Of a stretch of 64,000 nt of DNA, positions 36,558-46,889 are shown one piece after another. Positions within the stretch are counted from its first letter, which is position 1. Every line of letters begins with the position of its first letter. Below the pieces are notes generated by a model that worked only from the letters and a program-made list of their open reading frames with translations, did no database searches and was not told where the DNA came from. A program made the translations under genes and the position numbers. Source of the DNA: Pseudomonas paeninsulae (GTDB lineage Bacteria > Pseudomonadota > Gammaproteobacteria > Pseudomonadales > Pseudomonadaceae); NCBI RefSeq assembly GCF_035621475.1, contig NZ_CP141799.1, positions 4,762,501 to 4,826,500 on the forward strand, given 5' to 3'.

Positions 36558-37281
36558 CGCCGGCCTCATGCAGAAAGGCCTGGATTGCCGCGGCGATCTC
36601 GTGGGGACGCTCCAGCGCAAAGGCGTGACTGGCGTTATCGATCAGGCCGATCTCGACATCCGGCAGCAACGCCAGCAGTGCGGCCGCCGCATTCGCCGGT
36701 ACCAGTGCATCGCGGCCGGCAAATAGATGCAGTTGCGGGCCGACGAAGGCCTGCACGGCGCCGCGGGTGTCCAGCGCGGCCAGCACATCCAGCCCCGCCA
36801 GCAAACCCTCTGGGCGAGTCTGCGGCGCCGCGCCCTGCAGCAGCCGCGACAAGCCGCGCGGATCCGCGGCGCCCTGGGCGCAGAGCAGGGCAAAGCGCTT
36901 CAAGGTGGCGCGCGCATCCGCGGCGCAGCCCTGACGAAACACACCGAAGGTTTCAGCCGCCATCGCACTGGGCCATGTCGGCTCGGCGACGAACCGCAGA
37001 TTGCTCGCCAGGGTCAGCAGGCCGGCGCAGCGCTCACCGCGCCGCGCCGCCAGTTCGCTGGCGAGCATGCCGCCAAGCGACCAGCCGCCGAGCCAGGTGT
37101 CTTGGGGCAGGCTGGCATCGAGCTCATCCAGCCAGTCAACGGGGTCGTTGGAATCCAGTAGCGGCAAGGGTTCGATCTCGACCCGCAGGCGCGAATCGAG
37201 GCCACGCAAAGCCTCGGCCAGCGGCTCCAGCGGAGCACTGCCAAGGCCCCAGCCGGGCAGCAGAATCAGGCGGTCACGCAT
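36550..37281 (-). CDS. bioH: Pimeloyl-ACP methyl ester esterase BioH
   Basis: BioH removes the methyl group to give pimeloyl-ACP. The 243-residue alpha/beta hydrolase starts [20 protein letters not shown] and has the nucleophile elbow GGWSLGG (Ser68), an acid in the FAGRDALVP stretch and the histidine in [12 protein letters not shown]. The start at 37281 overlaps the bioF end by eight bases. The longer frame to 37476 is bioF read out of frame. Confidence 0.94.
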   Translation of the reverse strand: MRDRLILLPGWGLGSAPLEPLAEALRGLDSRLRVEIEPLPLLDSNDPVDWLDELDASLPQDTWLGGWSLGGMLASELAARRGERCAGLLTLASNLRFVAEPTWPSAMAAETFGVFRQGCAADARATLKRFALLCAQGAADPRGLSRLLQGAAPQTRPEGLLAGLDVLAALDTRGAVQAFVGPQLHLFAGRDALVPANAAAALLALLPDVEIGLIDNASHAFALERPHEIAAAIQAFLHEAGDD

Positions 37282-38446
37282 CGCTGCTCTCCAGTAACGT
37301 CCAGCATTCGGCCAAGGCTTCCAGCAGCCGCTCGAGCTGGGCAGCGCTGTGCGCCGCCGACAAGGTAACGCGAAGGCGCGCACTGCCGGCCGGCACCGTG
37401 GGCGGACGAATCGCGGTGACCAGCAAGCCACGCTCGCGCAGCAGCTGCGACAGGCGCATGGCGCGGCCGCTGTCACCGATCAGGATCGGTTGAATCGGCG
37501 TAGCGCTGTCCATCAATTCAAGACCAATAGATTGAGCCCCTTCACGGAAGCGTTTGATCAAGGCGTTCAAGTGCTCGCGCCGCCAATTCTCGCTACGCAG
37601 CAACTCCAGGCTCTTCAGGGTGGCGCAGGCCAGCGCTGGCGGCTGGCTGGTGGTGTAGATATACGGCCGGGCGAACTGCACCAGGGTTTCGATCAACTCC
37701 TCGCTGCCGGCGACGAAGGCCCCGGCGGTGCCGAAGGCCTTGCCCAGGGTGCCGACCAGCACCTGGACGTCGTCCTGGCCCAGGCCGAAGTGCTCGACGA
37801 TACCGCCACCGCTGGCGCCGAGCGGGCCGAAGCCATGGGCATCGTCGACCATCACCCAGGCGCCCTTGGCCTTGGCCGCCGCACACAGCGCCGGCAGCTC
37901 GGCCAGGTCGCCGTCCATGCTGAACACCCCGTCGGTGACCACCAGGGTATTGCCGACGGCCTTGTCCAGGCGGTTGCTCAGGCTGGCGGCGTCGTTGTGC
38001 AGATAGCGGGAAAAGCGCGCACCGCTGAGCAAACCGGCATCCAGCAAGGAGGCGTGATTGAGGCGGTCCTCCAGCACCGTATCGCCCTGCCCCAGCAGCG
38101 CGGTGACCGCGCCGAGGTTGGCCATGTAGCCGGTGGAGAACAACAGCGCCCGCGGTCGCCCGGTGAATTCGGCCAGGGCTTCTTCCAGTTCGTGGTGCGG
38201 CGTGCTGTGACCGATCACCAGGTGCGAGGCGCCGCTGCCGACCCCCCAACGCAGGGCGCCGGCGCGCCAGGCCTCGATCACCTGCGGGTGATTGGCCAGG
38301 CCGAGGTAGTCGTTGGAGCAGAAGGCCAACAGCTCGCGGCCGTCGACCTTGACCAGCGGCCCTTGCGGCGAGTCGAGCAAGGGCCGCTGGCGGTAGAGGT
38401 TGGCAGCGCGGCGTTCGGCGAGGCGGGCGGCGAGAGCGAAGGACAT
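37274..38446 (-). CDS. bioF: 8-Amino-7-oxononanoate synthase BioF
   Basis: BioF condenses pimeloyl-ACP with alanine, using PLP. The 390-residue protein has [59 protein letters not shown] and the PLP lysine in [14 protein letters not shown]. The ATG at 38446 gives the usual N-terminus [13 protein letters not shown]; an ATG two codons upstream is also possible. A REP doublet separates it from bioB. Confidence 0.95.
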   Translation of the reverse strand: MSFALAARLAERRAANLYRQRPLLDSPQGPLVKVDGRELLAFCSNDYLGLANHPQVIEAWRAGALRWGVGSGASHLVIGHSTPHHELEEALAEFTGRPRALLFSTGYMANLGAVTALLGQGDTVLEDRLNHASLLDAGLLSGARFSRYLHNDAASLSNRLDKAVGNTLVVTDGVFSMDGDLAELPALCAAAKAKGAWVMVDDAHGFGPLGASGGGIVEHFGLGQDDVQVLVGTLGKAFGTAGAFVAGSEELIETLVQFARPYIYTTSQPPALACATLKSLELLRSENWRREHLNALIKRFREGAQSIGLELMDSATPIQPILIGDSGRAMRLSQLLRERGLLVTAIRPPTVPAGSARLRVTLSAAHSAAQLERLLEALAECWTLLESSDA

Positions 38447-38475
38447 AGGCAACCTGGGTATAAGGGCGCAATACC

Positions 38476-38550
38476 GTGGGAGGGGCCGGGCGGCGATCCG
38501 CTTTAGCCGCGACCGACCTCGTGCCGGGTCGCGGCTAAAGCCCCTCCCAC
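38476..38550. repeat. REP doublet between bioF and bioB
   Basis: GTGGGAGGGGC (38476-38486) and GCCCCTCCCAC (38540-38550) are perfect 11-base arms, and inside them TTTAGCCGCGACC pairs with GGTCGCGGCTAAA. It fills most of the 122-base bioB-bioF gap. This is the Pseudomonas REP type with GTGGGAGGGGC ends. Confidence 0.85.
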
Positions 38551-38568
38551 CTATTCAGAGCACAGCCA

Positions 38569-39624
38569 TCAAACCGCGGCGTTATAGAACAGCTTGGAAT
38601 CGCGCTGCTCGACCAGGGCCTGCTCGATGGCCGCCTGGTGCACTTCGTCGCCATGCTCTTCGCGCTCTTCCGGCTTGATGCCAAGGCGGGCAAACAGCTG
38701 CATGTCCTTGTCGGCTTGCGGGTTGGCGGTGGTCAGCAGTTTCTCGCCGTAGAAGATCGAGTTGGCACCGGCAAGGAAGGCCAGGGCCTGCATCTGCTCA
38801 TTCATCGCCTCGCGCCCGGCGGACAGGCGCACGTGGGACTGCGGCATCATAAGCCGCGCCACGGCGAGCATGCGGATGAAGTCGAAGGGGTCGATGTCCT
38901 GCTCGTCGGCCAGCGGCGTGCCCTTGACCTTGACCAGCATGTTGATCGGCACCGACTCCGGATGCTCCGGCAAGTTGGCCAGCTGGATCAGCAGGCCGGC
39001 GCGGTCGTCCAGCGACTCGCCCAGGCCGAGAATGCCACCGGAACAGACTTTCATCCCCGAGTCGCGCACGTAGGCCAGGGTTTCCAGGCGATCGGCGTAG
39101 GTACGGGTGGTGATGATCTTGCCGTAGAACTCCGGCGAGGTGTCCAGGTTGTGGTTGTAGTAGTCGAGGCCAGCCTCGGCCAGGGCCGCGGTTTGCTCCT
39201 TGTCGAGCTTGCCCAGGGTCATGCAGGTTTCCAGGCCCATGGCGCGCACGCCTTTGACCATTTCCAGCACGTAGGGCATGTCCTTGGCCGACGGGTGCTT
39301 CCAGGCCGCGCCCATGCAGAACCGGGTGGAGCCGATGGCCTTGGCCTCGGCGGCCGCTTCCAGGACTTTCTGCACTTCCAGCAGTTTTTCCTTTTCCAGG
39401 CCGGTGTTGTAGTGGCCGGACTGCGGGCAGTATTTGCAGTCTTCCGGACAGGCACCGGTCTTGATCGACAGCAGGGTCGAGACCTGCACGCGGTTCTGAT
39501 CGAAATGCGCGCGGTGCACGGTCTGCGCCTGGAACAGCAGGTCGTTGAAGGGTTGTTCGAAGAGCGCCTTGACCTCGGTGAGGGTCCAATCGTGACGCAA
39601 GTGGGCAGCGGTAGTGGCGCTCAT
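38569..39624 (-). CDS. bioB: Biotin synthase BioB
   Basis: BioB inserts sulfur into dethiobiotin by radical-SAM chemistry. The 351-residue protein has the 4Fe-4S motif CPEDCKYC in [17 protein letters not shown], then [41 protein letters not shown] and VRLSAGRE with the [2Fe-2S] arginine region. AGGA lies nine bases before the ATG at 39624. First gene of the biotin series, divergent from the ComF-type gene 79 bases away. Confidence 0.97.
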   Translation of the reverse strand: MSATTAAHLRHDWTLTEVKALFEQPFNDLLFQAQTVHRAHFDQNRVQVSTLLSIKTGACPEDCKYCPQSGHYNTGLEKEKLLEVQKVLEAAAEAKAIGSTRFCMGAAWKHPSAKDMPYVLEMVKGVRAMGLETCMTLGKLDKEQTAALAEAGLDYYNHNLDTSPEFYGKIITTRTYADRLETLAYVRDSGMKVCSGGILGLGESLDDRAGLLIQLANLPEHPESVPINMLVKVKGTPLADEQDIDPFDFIRMLAVARLMMPQSHVRLSAGREAMNEQMQALAFLAGANSIFYGEKLLTTANPQADKDMQLFARLGIKPEEREEHGDEVHQAAIEQALVEQRDSKLFYNAAV

Positions 39625-39703
39625 CGGTGATTCCTGGTTAGTTGTAGCGGCTGCTAGAGTCAGCCAGCACGACACGGATGTCCGGCATATTTAAGGAAGC
39701 CTT

Positions 39704-40438
39704 ATGCGCTGTCAACCAGATGCACCACTCCAGGTTTACAACTGGTTAAAAAACAAACAGACCTGCCTGCTCTGCGACGAGCCAGCCGACAGTGCAAACA
39801 GCCTCTGCGTCAGCTGTGAAAGCGAACTGCCGTGGCTCGGCCCACGCTGCCAGGTCTGCGCCCTGCCGTTGCCCCACGCCGGACTGACCTGCGGCGGCTG
39901 CCTGCAACGACCGCCGCGGTTTGATCGGGTCGAGGCGCCTTGGCGCTACGCCTTTCCTGTCGACAGCCTGATCACTCGCTTCAAGCATCAGGCCAAGTGG
40001 CCATTGGGACGTCTGCTCGGCGAGCTTTTGTCACAACACCTGCTGCATGCCTTCGACGAAGGCCTGACCAGGCCCGACCTGCTGCTGCCCGTGCCTCTGG
40101 CCGAGCGCCGGCAACGCCAGCGCGGCTTCAACCAGGCGGCGTTGCTCGCCCAGTGGCTGAGCGAACAGTTGCACCTGCCGTTGCAACAACACTGGCTACA
40201 ACGGGTTATCGACACCCCGGCGCAGCAGCAACTAGACGCCGCCACCCGTAAACGCAACCTGCGCCGCGCCTTTGCCCTGGCGCCCAAGAGCCAGGTCAGC
40301 GGCCTGCACCTGGCCCTGGTCGACGACGTGCTGACCACCGGCGCCACCGCCGAGAGCCTGGCGCGCCTGCTGAAAAAGGCCGGGGCGGCGCGGGTCGACA
40401 TCTATTGCCTGGCGCGCACACCGAAACCAGGGGACTGA
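39704..40438 (+). CDS. ComF-family phosphoribosyltransferase
   Basis: The 244-residue protein has an N-terminal zinc-ribbon-like part with cysteine pairs (CLLCDE, CVSCESE, CQVCALP, CGGCLQ) and a C-terminal PRTase fold with VPLAERRQRQRGFNQA and the PRPP loop LVDDVLTTGATAES. It is homologous to ComF/GntX, proteins tied to DNA uptake or gluconate use, but its role in pseudomonads is not defined. It is divergent from bioB. Confidence 0.88.
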   Translation: MRCQPDAPLQVYNWLKNKQTCLLCDEPADSANSLCVSCESELPWLGPRCQVCALPLPHAGLTCGGCLQRPPRFDRVEAPWRYAFPVDSLITRFKHQAKWPLGRLLGELLSQHLLHAFDEGLTRPDLLLPVPLAERRQRQRGFNQAALLAQWLSEQLHLPLQQHWLQRVIDTPAQQQLDAATRKRNLRRAFALAPKSQVSGLHLALVDDVLTTGATAESLARLLKKAGAARVDIYCLARTPKPGD

Positions 40439-40470
40439 CGCCAGCGATCGCATCCGGGCTCGAACCGATT

Positions 40471-40615
40471 CGTAGGATGGCGTTGAGCGCAGCGATACCC
40501 ATCACAGCGAATGCCAACTCACTTCCAGGCAGGTAATTGCTGACGATGGTCATAATCGGCCTGCGTGCGGATTGACTGATTACCGATAGGTATCGCTACG
40601 CTCAACCATCCTACG
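40471..40615. repeat. Paired inverted repeats (GTAGGATGG family)
   Basis: CGTAGGATGGCGTTGAGCG (from 40471) continues to AGCGATACC. The reverse unit GGTATCGCT (40589) runs through ACGCTCAACCATCCTACG to 40615. The two near-perfect arms of about 28 bases enclose 90 bases. It is a dispersed repeat typical of Pseudomonas and lies between the ComF-type gene and srkA. Confidence 0.75.
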
Positions 40616-40682
40616 GAGCGCCCAAACACCGCCCGGCCATGCATAAGCGCTACACTCGTCGGCCCAGAGACCGGAGCCGATC

Positions 40683-41657
40683 ATGTCCCACCCATTTGCC
40701 GCACTTACTCCCGACCTGGTGCTGGATGCCGTGGAAAGCATTGGCTACCTCAGCGATTGCCGCATATTGGCGCTCAACAGCTATGAAAACCGCGTCTACC
40801 AAGTGGGTATCGAGGACGAAACGCCGCTGATCGCCAAGTTCTACCGGCCGCAGCGCTGGACCGACGCGGCGATTCGCGAGGAGCACAGCTTCACCTTCGA
40901 ACTGGCCGAGTGCGAGGTGCCGGTGGTGGCACCACTGGTGCGCGATGGCGAAACCCTGTTCGAGCATGCCGGCTTCCGCTTCACCCTGTTCCCGCGGCGC
41001 GGCGGCCGCGCACCGGAGCCGGGCAATCTGGATCAACTGTATCGCCTCGGCCAGTTGCTCGGCCGCCTGCATGCGGTCGGTTCGCTGCGACCCTTCGCCC
41101 ACCGGGAAACCCTGCAGGTAGAGAACTTCGGCCACGCCTCGCTGGCCACCCTGCTCGAGGGCAACTTCATTCCGCGCAGCTTGCTGCCGGCCTACGAGTC
41201 GGTGGCCCGCGACCTGCTCAAACGCCTCGATGGGTTGTTCGCCGACAACCCGGTGCAGGCGATTCGGCTGCATGGCGATTGCCACCCCGGCAACCTGCTG
41301 TGCCGCGACGACACCTTCCATATGGTCGACCTCGATGACTGTCGCATGGGCCCCGCCGTGCAGGACCTGTGGATGATGTTGGCCGGCGAACGCCATGATC
41401 GCCTCAGTCAACTGTCCGAACTGATGGACGGTTACCAGGAGTTCCACGATTTCAACCCGCGCGAGCTGCCACTGATCGAGGGCCTGCGCTCCCTGCGCCT
41501 GATGCACTACAGCGCCTGGCTGGCGCGGCGCTGGGACGACCCGGCATTCCCCCACAGCTTCCCCTGGTTCGGCAGCGAACGTTATTGGGGCGAGCAAGTG
41601 TTGATGCTGCGCGAGCAATTGGCCGCGCTGGATGAAGAGCCGCTGAGACTGTTCTGA
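40683..41657 (+). CDS. srkA: Stress response kinase SrkA (YihE/RdoA)
   Basis: This eukaryotic-like Ser/Thr kinase counters toxin-mediated death under stress in E. coli. The 324-residue protein shows SYENRVYQVG (glycine loop equivalent), LIAKFYRPQRW with the ATP lysine, the catalytic loop HGDCHPGNLL and the metal motif MVDLDDCRMGP, plus the C-terminal FPWFGSERYW. All kinase residues are present. ATG 40683 is preceded by GGAGCCG. Confidence 0.92.
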   Translation: MSHPFAALTPDLVLDAVESIGYLSDCRILALNSYENRVYQVGIEDETPLIAKFYRPQRWTDAAIREEHSFTFELAECEVPVVAPLVRDGETLFEHAGFRFTLFPRRGGRAPEPGNLDQLYRLGQLLGRLHAVGSLRPFAHRETLQVENFGHASLATLLEGNFIPRSLLPAYESVARDLLKRLDGLFADNPVQAIRLHGDCHPGNLLCRDDTFHMVDLDDCRMGPAVQDLWMMLAGERHDRLSQLSELMDGYQEFHDFNPRELPLIEGLRSLRLMHYSAWLARRWDDPAFPHSFPWFGSERYWGEQVLMLREQLAALDEEPLRLF

Positions 41658-41992
41658 TCGGAGGGACAACGGCAAGCGACCAGCAAGAGCAACAATTCCG
41701 TCGCCCGCCTGAATTCATACAGAGCAGGTGCAGTGCAATCCGCGGCCGTCGTCATCCCGGATTGCACCGGAGCGGGCAACGGTATTACGGGCTTTGCCGC
41801 GCAACAGAGTATCTACGACTGTAACGCTACGAGGCCGCAGACGTTGCCCTTGCACACGGGTCTAGGGCTGTAACGTCCGCGTTACGCAAATCAGCGTTTC
41901 CCCTGGCAGGAAAAACCTGAGTCTGCAGACAAGTGTCGCGCCCCACGGCTAAAATCCAGGGCTTTAGTTAGTAGCCTAAGCAAGGATTCTGC
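41658..41992. other. Gene-free stretch before rarD with one inverted repeat
   Basis: The 335 bases show no plausible gene. GTGCAATCCG (41733-41742) and CGGATTGCAC (41758-41767) are perfect 10-base inverted arms around 15 bases, probably a dispersed repeat or a terminator of srkA without a T-run. The remaining sequence is the presumed rarD promoter region, with no site I can name. Confidence 0.5.
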
Positions 41993-42904
41993 ATGGCCAC
42001 CGCCAACCCGCGCCGCGGGTACATTCTCGGCCTGACCGCCTACGTCATCTGGGGCCTGTTCCCGCTCTATTTCAAAGCCATCCAGAATGTCCCCGCGCTG
42101 GAAATCATCGTCCATCGCGCGCTCTGGTCGGCGGTCTTCGGCGCCGCGCTGCTGCTGGTGTGGAAACACCCCGGCTGGCTGCGCGAGCTGCGCGACAACC
42201 CCAAGCGCCTGGCGGTACTGGCGCTAAGCGGCCTGCTGATCGCCAGCAACTGGCTGGTGTACGTCTGGGCGGTGAACAACGAGCGCATGCTCGAGGCCGC
42301 ACTCGGCTACTACATCAATCCGCTGGTCAATGTGCTGCTCGGCATGCTGTTGCTCGGCGAACGCCTGCGCCGCCTGCAATGGCTGGCCGTCGGCCTGGCC
42401 GCCGTGGGCGTGGCGCAGCAGGTGTGGCAGCTCGGCAGCCTGCCCTGGGTGTCGCTGGTGCTGGCGCTGACCTTCGGTTTCTACGGCCTGATCCGCAAGC
42501 AGGCGCCGGTCGCCGCGCTGCCCGGTCTGGTGGTGGAAACCTGGCTGCTGTTGCCATTGGCGATCGGCTGGCTGCTCTGGCACCCGGCCGCGATGAGCAG
42601 CCAGGGCGAATTTTGGAGCACGCCCGAAGCGCTCTGGTTGGTCGCGGCCGGGCCTATCACCCTGATCCCGCTGGTGTGCTTCAACGCCGCCGCGCGCCAC
42701 CTGCCCTACACCACCCTGGGCTTTCTGCAATACATCGCACCGACTCTGGTGCTGCTGCTGGCGGTAACGGTATTCGGCGAGCGTTTCGATCCGAGCAAGC
42801 TGCTGGCCTTTATCTGCATCTGGGCCGGCCTGGCGCTCTACAGCGTCGATGCCTGGCTGACCCTGCGCAAGCGCGGCAGACGCCAGTCGCTGGGGGCGGA
42901 CTAG
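41993..42904 (+). CDS. rarD: EamA-family permease RarD
   Basis: The 303-residue inner-membrane protein has ten hydrophobic segments arranged as two EamA halves. It begins RRGYILGLTAYVIWGLFPLY, then FKAIQNVPALEIIVHRALWS, the RarD signature, and has SNWLVYVWAVNNERMLEAAL, then GYYINPLVNVLLG. RarD proteins are associated with chloramphenicol sensitivity; the physiological substrate is unknown. AAGGA lies seven bases before the ATG. Confidence 0.92.
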   Translation: MATANPRRGYILGLTAYVIWGLFPLYFKAIQNVPALEIIVHRALWSAVFGAALLLVWKHPGWLRELRDNPKRLAVLALSGLLIASNWLVYVWAVNNERMLEAALGYYINPLVNVLLGMLLLGERLRRLQWLAVGLAAVGVAQQVWQLGSLPWVSLVLALTFGFYGLIRKQAPVAALPGLVVETWLLLPLAIGWLLWHPAAMSSQGEFWSTPEALWLVAAGPITLIPLVCFNAAARHLPYTTLGFLQYIAPTLVLLLAVTVFGERFDPSKLLAFICIWAGLALYSVDAWLTLRKRGRRQSLGAD

Positions 42905-42993
42905 TCCGCGCCCAGATAACCACGAACTGTACAAAAAATGCTCAAGCCTGCGCACACTCGACCGCGCCTGGGCTGCAGCCATCCATCCCAACC

Positions 42994-43002
42994 TTATCCA
43001 CA
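42994..43002 (+). promoter_or_regulatory. DnaA box
   Basis: TTATCCACA is an exact match to the consensus DnaA box. A second copy in the same orientation lies 112 bases downstream. Confidence 0.55.
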
Positions 43003-43105
43003 GAAGCATCCCCGACCTATGTGCACAAGTTATTGAAACAGCTGCTTTTTTAACCAACCTCCGGAGAGTCGCGGGGGACTAACAGGACAGCCGAGTCTCC
43101 CCAGC

Positions 43106-43114
43106 TTATCCACA
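43106..43114 (+). promoter_or_regulatory. DnaA box
   Basis: This is a second exact TTATCCACA, same orientation. Two perfect boxes within 121 bases are unlikely by chance in GC-rich DNA. Binding and function are not shown. Confidence 0.55.
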
Positions 43115-43268
43115 ACGATACCCACGCCAGCTGGGGATATGTGCATACCCGCTCAGGGCTTGTGAAAATATCGAGCGTCGTCGCGAGACCGTCTCCAGGC
43201 GTTCGCGGCAAGGCACGCAGCGGCCGCTTGGAGGCGGCCGCAATAGGCGAGCGTTTTTTCACCAGCGC

Positions 43269-43787
43269 TCAGGAATCGGTGCGCAGAATGAGTTCCACCA
43301 TCAGGTCATCGGCGAGGGTTTCCAGCTTGGCCTGCAACACATCCAGGGAGAACTCCTGCGGCACCGCCAACTGCGCTTGGGCGTGGAACAGCAACTCGCT
43401 GCTCATGGGCGCCGGCGCCACTTCGGTGATCAGGCTTTCCAGGTTGACCCCGTGCTCGGTGAGCAAGCGGGTGATATCGCGGATGATGCCCGGGCGGTCA
43501 TTGCCGACCAGATCGAGATGAATCGACTTCCAGTTACCGGATGGTTCGGCGCCACCTTGCTCCAATAGCACGCGGATGCCCTCGACGCTCAGGCCCTGCA
43601 GCGCCTCGACCAGTTCGGCGTGGGCCTTGGCCGGCACCGCGACGCGCAGAATCCCGGCGAACTGGCCGGCCATGCGCGACATGCGACTTTCCAGCCAGTT
43701 GCCGCCGTGGTCGGCCACGCACTGGGCGAGACGCTCGACCAGCCCGGGTTGATCCTTGGCGATGACGGTTAATACCAGATGATCCAT
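43269..43787 (-). CDS. gcvR: Glycine cleavage regulator-like protein GcvR (two ACT domains)
   Basis: The 172-residue protein has two ACT domains: MDHLVLTVIAKDQPGLVERL at the start and HLDLVGNDRPGIIRDITRLL near residue 90. This is the GcvR layout, a regulator that binds glycine and modulates GcvA in E. coli. No DNA-binding domain is present. Whether the glycine system is the target in this organism is inferred. The GNAT gene lies 67 bases upstream on the same strand. Confidence 0.87.
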   Translation of the reverse strand: MDHLVLTVIAKDQPGLVERLAQCVADHGGNWLESRMSRMAGQFAGILRVAVPAKAHAELVEALQGLSVEGIRVLLEQGGAEPSGNWKSIHLDLVGNDRPGIIRDITRLLTEHGVNLESLITEVAPAPMSSELLFHAQAQLAVPQEFSLDVLQAKLETLADDLMVELILRTDS

Positions 43788-43854
43788 GACAAGCCTCTCG
43801 TGGTTATTCAGCAGTCAGGTAAGGAGGTCCGCGCGCACGGCAACGGCTCCGTTT

Positions 43855-44316
43855 TCAGTCGCCGCGTGGCGGCGGCAAGTCCAGCCAGTAGGTATGAAAC
43901 AGCTCGTCGCGCATATAACCGAGCCGCTCGTACAGTGCCTGCCCAGCCAGATTGCTCTTCGCCGTCTGCAACTGCAAACCACAGGCGCCAGTGGTTTCGG
44001 CATGGGCGCGGGCGGCGTTCATCAGCGCTGCGCCAGCCCCCTGACGCCTGGCGGCCTCGAGCACATAGAGGTCGCTCAACAGCCAGGCCGGCTGAAGCAC
44101 CAGCGAAGCATGAAACGGGTAGAGCTGGACGAAGCCAAGCGCCCTACCCTGCGAGTCACGCGCCAGGAACAGCACCGAGTCGGCGCGACTCAGGCGCGCC
44201 GCCAGAAACTCGCGAATCGCCGCCAGCGACTTGTCCTCCCGATAGAACTGCAGGTAGCCGGCAAACAACCGGGTCAGATCGTCGAGATCGGCCGAGCTGG
44301 CCGCGTGTATGCGCAT
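43855..44316 (-). CDS. GNAT family N-acetyltransferase
   Basis: The 153-residue protein has the GNAT core LSDLYVLEAARRQGAGAALM (acetyl-CoA loop RRQGAG) and a late LYERLGYMRDELFHTYWLDL. The substrate is unknown. ATG 44316 is eight bases from AAGGAG; a GTG one codon upstream would be too close to it. It sits between gcvR and the divergent glcB, as in P. aeruginosa. Confidence 0.88.
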   Translation of the reverse strand: MRIHAASSADLDDLTRLFAGYLQFYREDKSLAAIREFLAARLSRADSVLFLARDSQGRALGFVQLYPFHASLVLQPAWLLSDLYVLEAARRQGAGAALMNAARAHAETTGACGLQLQTAKSNLAGQALYERLGYMRDELFHTYWLDLPPPRGD

Positions 44317-44679
44317 CACATCAACTCCTTCGGTAACTCGCGTAGGGCAACCGTACAGCGGTCGCAGTAGGCGCGGTTATATACACAAGCTTCAATACTG
44401 TCGTCGCAGTATAGGCAGCCTGACAAACACCCGCCGCAAGGCCTGGCGCAATTAATGTGTACCGTTTTCATGGTTTTATGAAACAATAATTGCCGTTTTT
44501 TGAGAGCACAGCGCCCTCATCGTGACTGCAAAGCGCCTCTTGGTCGCACAACGACGCGCACCCACTGATTTTCCAAGAATCTTGATGTAGTATGCCGCGC
44601 CTCGGACTACACGACTTAAACCCCAGGTCCGAAGCGGCTATCGAGTAGAGCTGAAGAGCTGAGCAGAGTGAGGCAAGTG
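44317..44679. other. glcB promoter and leader region
   Basis: The 363 bases contain no gene. An ATACTG/CAGTAT hairpin (44395-44412) lies near the GNAT start. Closer to glcB, CCTCGGAC (44597-44604) and GTCCGAAG (44627-44634) are imperfect inverted arms in the presumed leader. CTCTTGGTCGCAC at 44537 weakly resembles the motif before actP. Confidence 0.4.
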
Positions 44680-46857
44680 ATGACTGAACGCGTTCAAGTG
44701 GGTGGCCTGCAGGTCGCCAAAGTACTGTTCGACTTCGTGAACAACGAAGCCATCCCCGGTACCGGCATCGCTGCCGACAAGTTCTGGGCCGGCTTTGAGG
44801 CCCTGATCAACGAACTGGCCCCGAAAAACCGCGCCCTGCTCGCCAAGCGCGATGAGATTCAGGCGCAGATCGACGCCTGGCATCAGGCCCGCGCCGGTCA
44901 GACCTTTGATGCTGTGGCTTACAAAGCCTTCCTCGAGGAAATCGGTTACCTGCTGCCGCAGTCAACCGACTTCCAGATCACCACTGAGAACGTCGACGAA
45001 GAAATCGCCCGCCTGGCCGGCCCGCAGTTGGTAGTGCCGGTGATGAACGCGCGCTTCGCTCTGAATGCCTCCAACGCCCGCTGGGGCTCGCTGTACGATG
45101 CCCTTTACGGCACCGACGTGATTTCCGAAGAAGGTGGCGCCGAGAAAGGCAAGGGTTACAACAAGGTTCGCGGTGACAAGGTCATCGCCTTCGCCCGCGC
45201 CTTCCTCGACCAGGCTGCACCGCTGGCCGCCGGCTCCCACGTCGACGCCACCGGCTACCGCATCGAAGCCGGCAAACTGCTGGTCAGCCTCAAGGGCGGC
45301 AGCAACAGCGGCCTGCTCGACGACGGCCAACTGGCCGGTTTCCAGGGCGACGCCCAGGCACCGATCGCCGTGCTGCTCAAGCATAACGGCCTGCACTTCG
45401 AGATCCAGATCGACGCCAGCACCCCGGTTGGCCAGACCGATCCGGCCGGGGTCAAGGACCTGCTGATGGAAGCCGCCCTGACCACCATCATGGACTGCGA
45501 AGACTCGATCGCCGCCGTCGATGCCGACGACAAAGTCGTGGTTTACCGTAACTGGCTGGGCCTGATGAAAGGCGACCTGGCCGAGAGCGTGGCCAAGGGT
45601 GGCCAGACCTTCACTCGCACCATGAACCCGGACCGCGTCTACACCCAGACCGACGGCGGCGAGCTGACCCTGCACGGGCGCAGCCTGTTGTTCATCCGCA
45701 ACGTCGGCCACCTGATGACCATCGACGCGATCGTCGACAACCAGGGCTTCGAGGTACCGGAAGGCATCATGGACGGTCTGCTGACCAGCCTGGTCGCCAT
45801 CCACAACCTGAATGGCAACACCAGCCGCAAGAACACCCGCACCGGCTCGATTTACATCGTCAAGCCGAAGATGCACGGCCCGGAAGAAGTCGCCTTCACC
45901 AGCGAACTGTTCGGCCGCGTCGAAGGCGTGCTCGGCCTGCCGCGCAACACCCTGAAAGTCGGCATCATGGACGAAGAGCGGCGCACCACGGTCAACCTCA
46001 AGGCCTGCATCAAGGCGGCCAGCGAGCGCGTGGTGTTTATCAACACCGGCTTCCTCGACCGCACCGGCGACGAAATCCACACCTCGATGGAAGCCGGCGC
46101 CATGGTGCGCAAGGCTGCCATGAAGAGCCAGAAGTGGATCGCCGCCTACGAAGACAACAACGTCGACGCCGGCCTGGCCTGCGGCCTGCAGGGTCGTGCG
46201 CAGATCGGCAAAGGCATGTGGGCCATGCCCGACCTGATGGCGGCGATGCTCGAACAGAAGATCGCTCACCCGCTGGCCGGCGCCAATACCGCCTGGGTGC
46301 CCTCGCCGACCGCCGCCGCACTGCACGTGCTGCACTACCACCAGGTCGACGTGTTCGCCCGTCAGGCTGAACTGGCCAAGCGTGTGCCGGCTTCGCTGGA
46401 CGACATCCTGAGCATCCCGCTGGCCGCCGACAGCAACTGGACGCCTGAGGAAATCCAGAACGAGCTGGACAACAACTCGCAGGGCATCCTCGGTTACGTG
46501 GTGCGCTGGATCGACCAGGGCGTCGGCTGCTCCAAGGTGCCGGACATCAACGACATCGGCCTGATGGAAGACCGCGCCACCCTGCGCATCTCCAGCCAGC
46601 ACATGGCCAACTGGCTGCGCCACGGCGTGGTAACCGAGGAACAGGTGATCGAGAGCCTCAAGCGCATGGCGCCGGTGGTCGATCGGCAGAACGCCAGCGA
46701 CCCGCTGTACCGCCCGCTGGCGCCGGACTTCGACAGCAACATCGCGTTCCAGGCGGCCCTGGAGCTGGTAGTCGAAGGCGGCAAGCAGCCCAACGGCTAC
46801 ACCGAGCCGGTACTGCACCGCCGGCGCCGCGAGTTCAAGGCCAAGAACAAGGCCTAG
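44680..46857 (+). CDS. glcB: Malate synthase G
   Basis: GlcB condenses glyoxylate with acetyl-CoA to malate in the glyoxylate cycle, needed on acetate and fatty acids. The 725-residue protein has the MSG features [37 protein letters not shown], the catalytic-region [35 protein letters not shown] and [22 protein letters not shown] 44680 gives the family's N-terminus [12 protein letters not shown]; a GTG at 44668 would add four residues. A terminator follows. Confidence 0.97.
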   Translation: MTERVQVGGLQVAKVLFDFVNNEAIPGTGIAADKFWAGFEALINELAPKNRALLAKRDEIQAQIDAWHQARAGQTFDAVAYKAFLEEIGYLLPQSTDFQITTENVDEEIARLAGPQLVVPVMNARFALNASNARWGSLYDALYGTDVISEEGGAEKGKGYNKVRGDKVIAFARAFLDQAAPLAAGSHVDATGYRIEAGKLLVSLKGGSNSGLLDDGQLAGFQGDAQAPIAVLLKHNGLHFEIQIDASTPVGQTDPAGVKDLLMEAALTTIMDCEDSIAAVDADDKVVVYRNWLGLMKGDLAESVAKGGQTFTRTMNPDRVYTQTDGGELTLHGRSLLFIRNVGHLMTIDAIVDNQGFEVPEGIMDGLLTSLVAIHNLNGNTSRKNTRTGSIYIVKPKMHGPEEVAFTSELFGRVEGVLGLPRNTLKVGIMDEERRTTVNLKACIKAASERVVFINTGFLDRTGDEIHTSMEAGAMVRKAAMKSQKWIAAYEDNNVDAGLACGLQGRAQIGKGMWAMPDLMAAMLEQKIAHPLAGANTAWVPSPTAAALHVLHYHQVDVFARQAELAKRVPASLDDILSIPLAADSNWTPEEIQNELDNNSQGILGYVVRWIDQGVGCSKVPDINDIGLMEDRATLRISSQHMANWLRHGVVTEEQVIESLKRMAPVVDRQNASDPLYRPLAPDFDSNIAFQAALELVVEGGKQPNGYTEPVLHRRRREFKAKNKA

Positions 46858-46889
46858 AACGGCTTGTAATACGCAGCCACCGCACTGCA

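Larger units (their letters stand above)
42905..43268. other. Gene-free stretch with two DnaA boxes
   Basis: The 364 bases between rarD and gcvR hold two perfect TTATCCACA boxes (42994-43002 and 43106-43114) in the same direction, an AT-rich run between them (TGTGCACAAGTTATTG, then CTTTTTTAACC) and two GCGGCCGC palindromes (43220-43241) that can pair as a stem after gcvR. No coding frame is supported. Confidence 0.6.

Noticed and set aside
43220..43241. Terminator of gcvR from two GCGGCCGC palindromes
   Set aside because: The stem is strong, but no T-run follows on the minus strand, and the T6 further right is on the wrong side.
44668..44679. GTG start of glcB four codons upstream
   Set aside because: The conserved N-terminus begins at the ATG at 44680.
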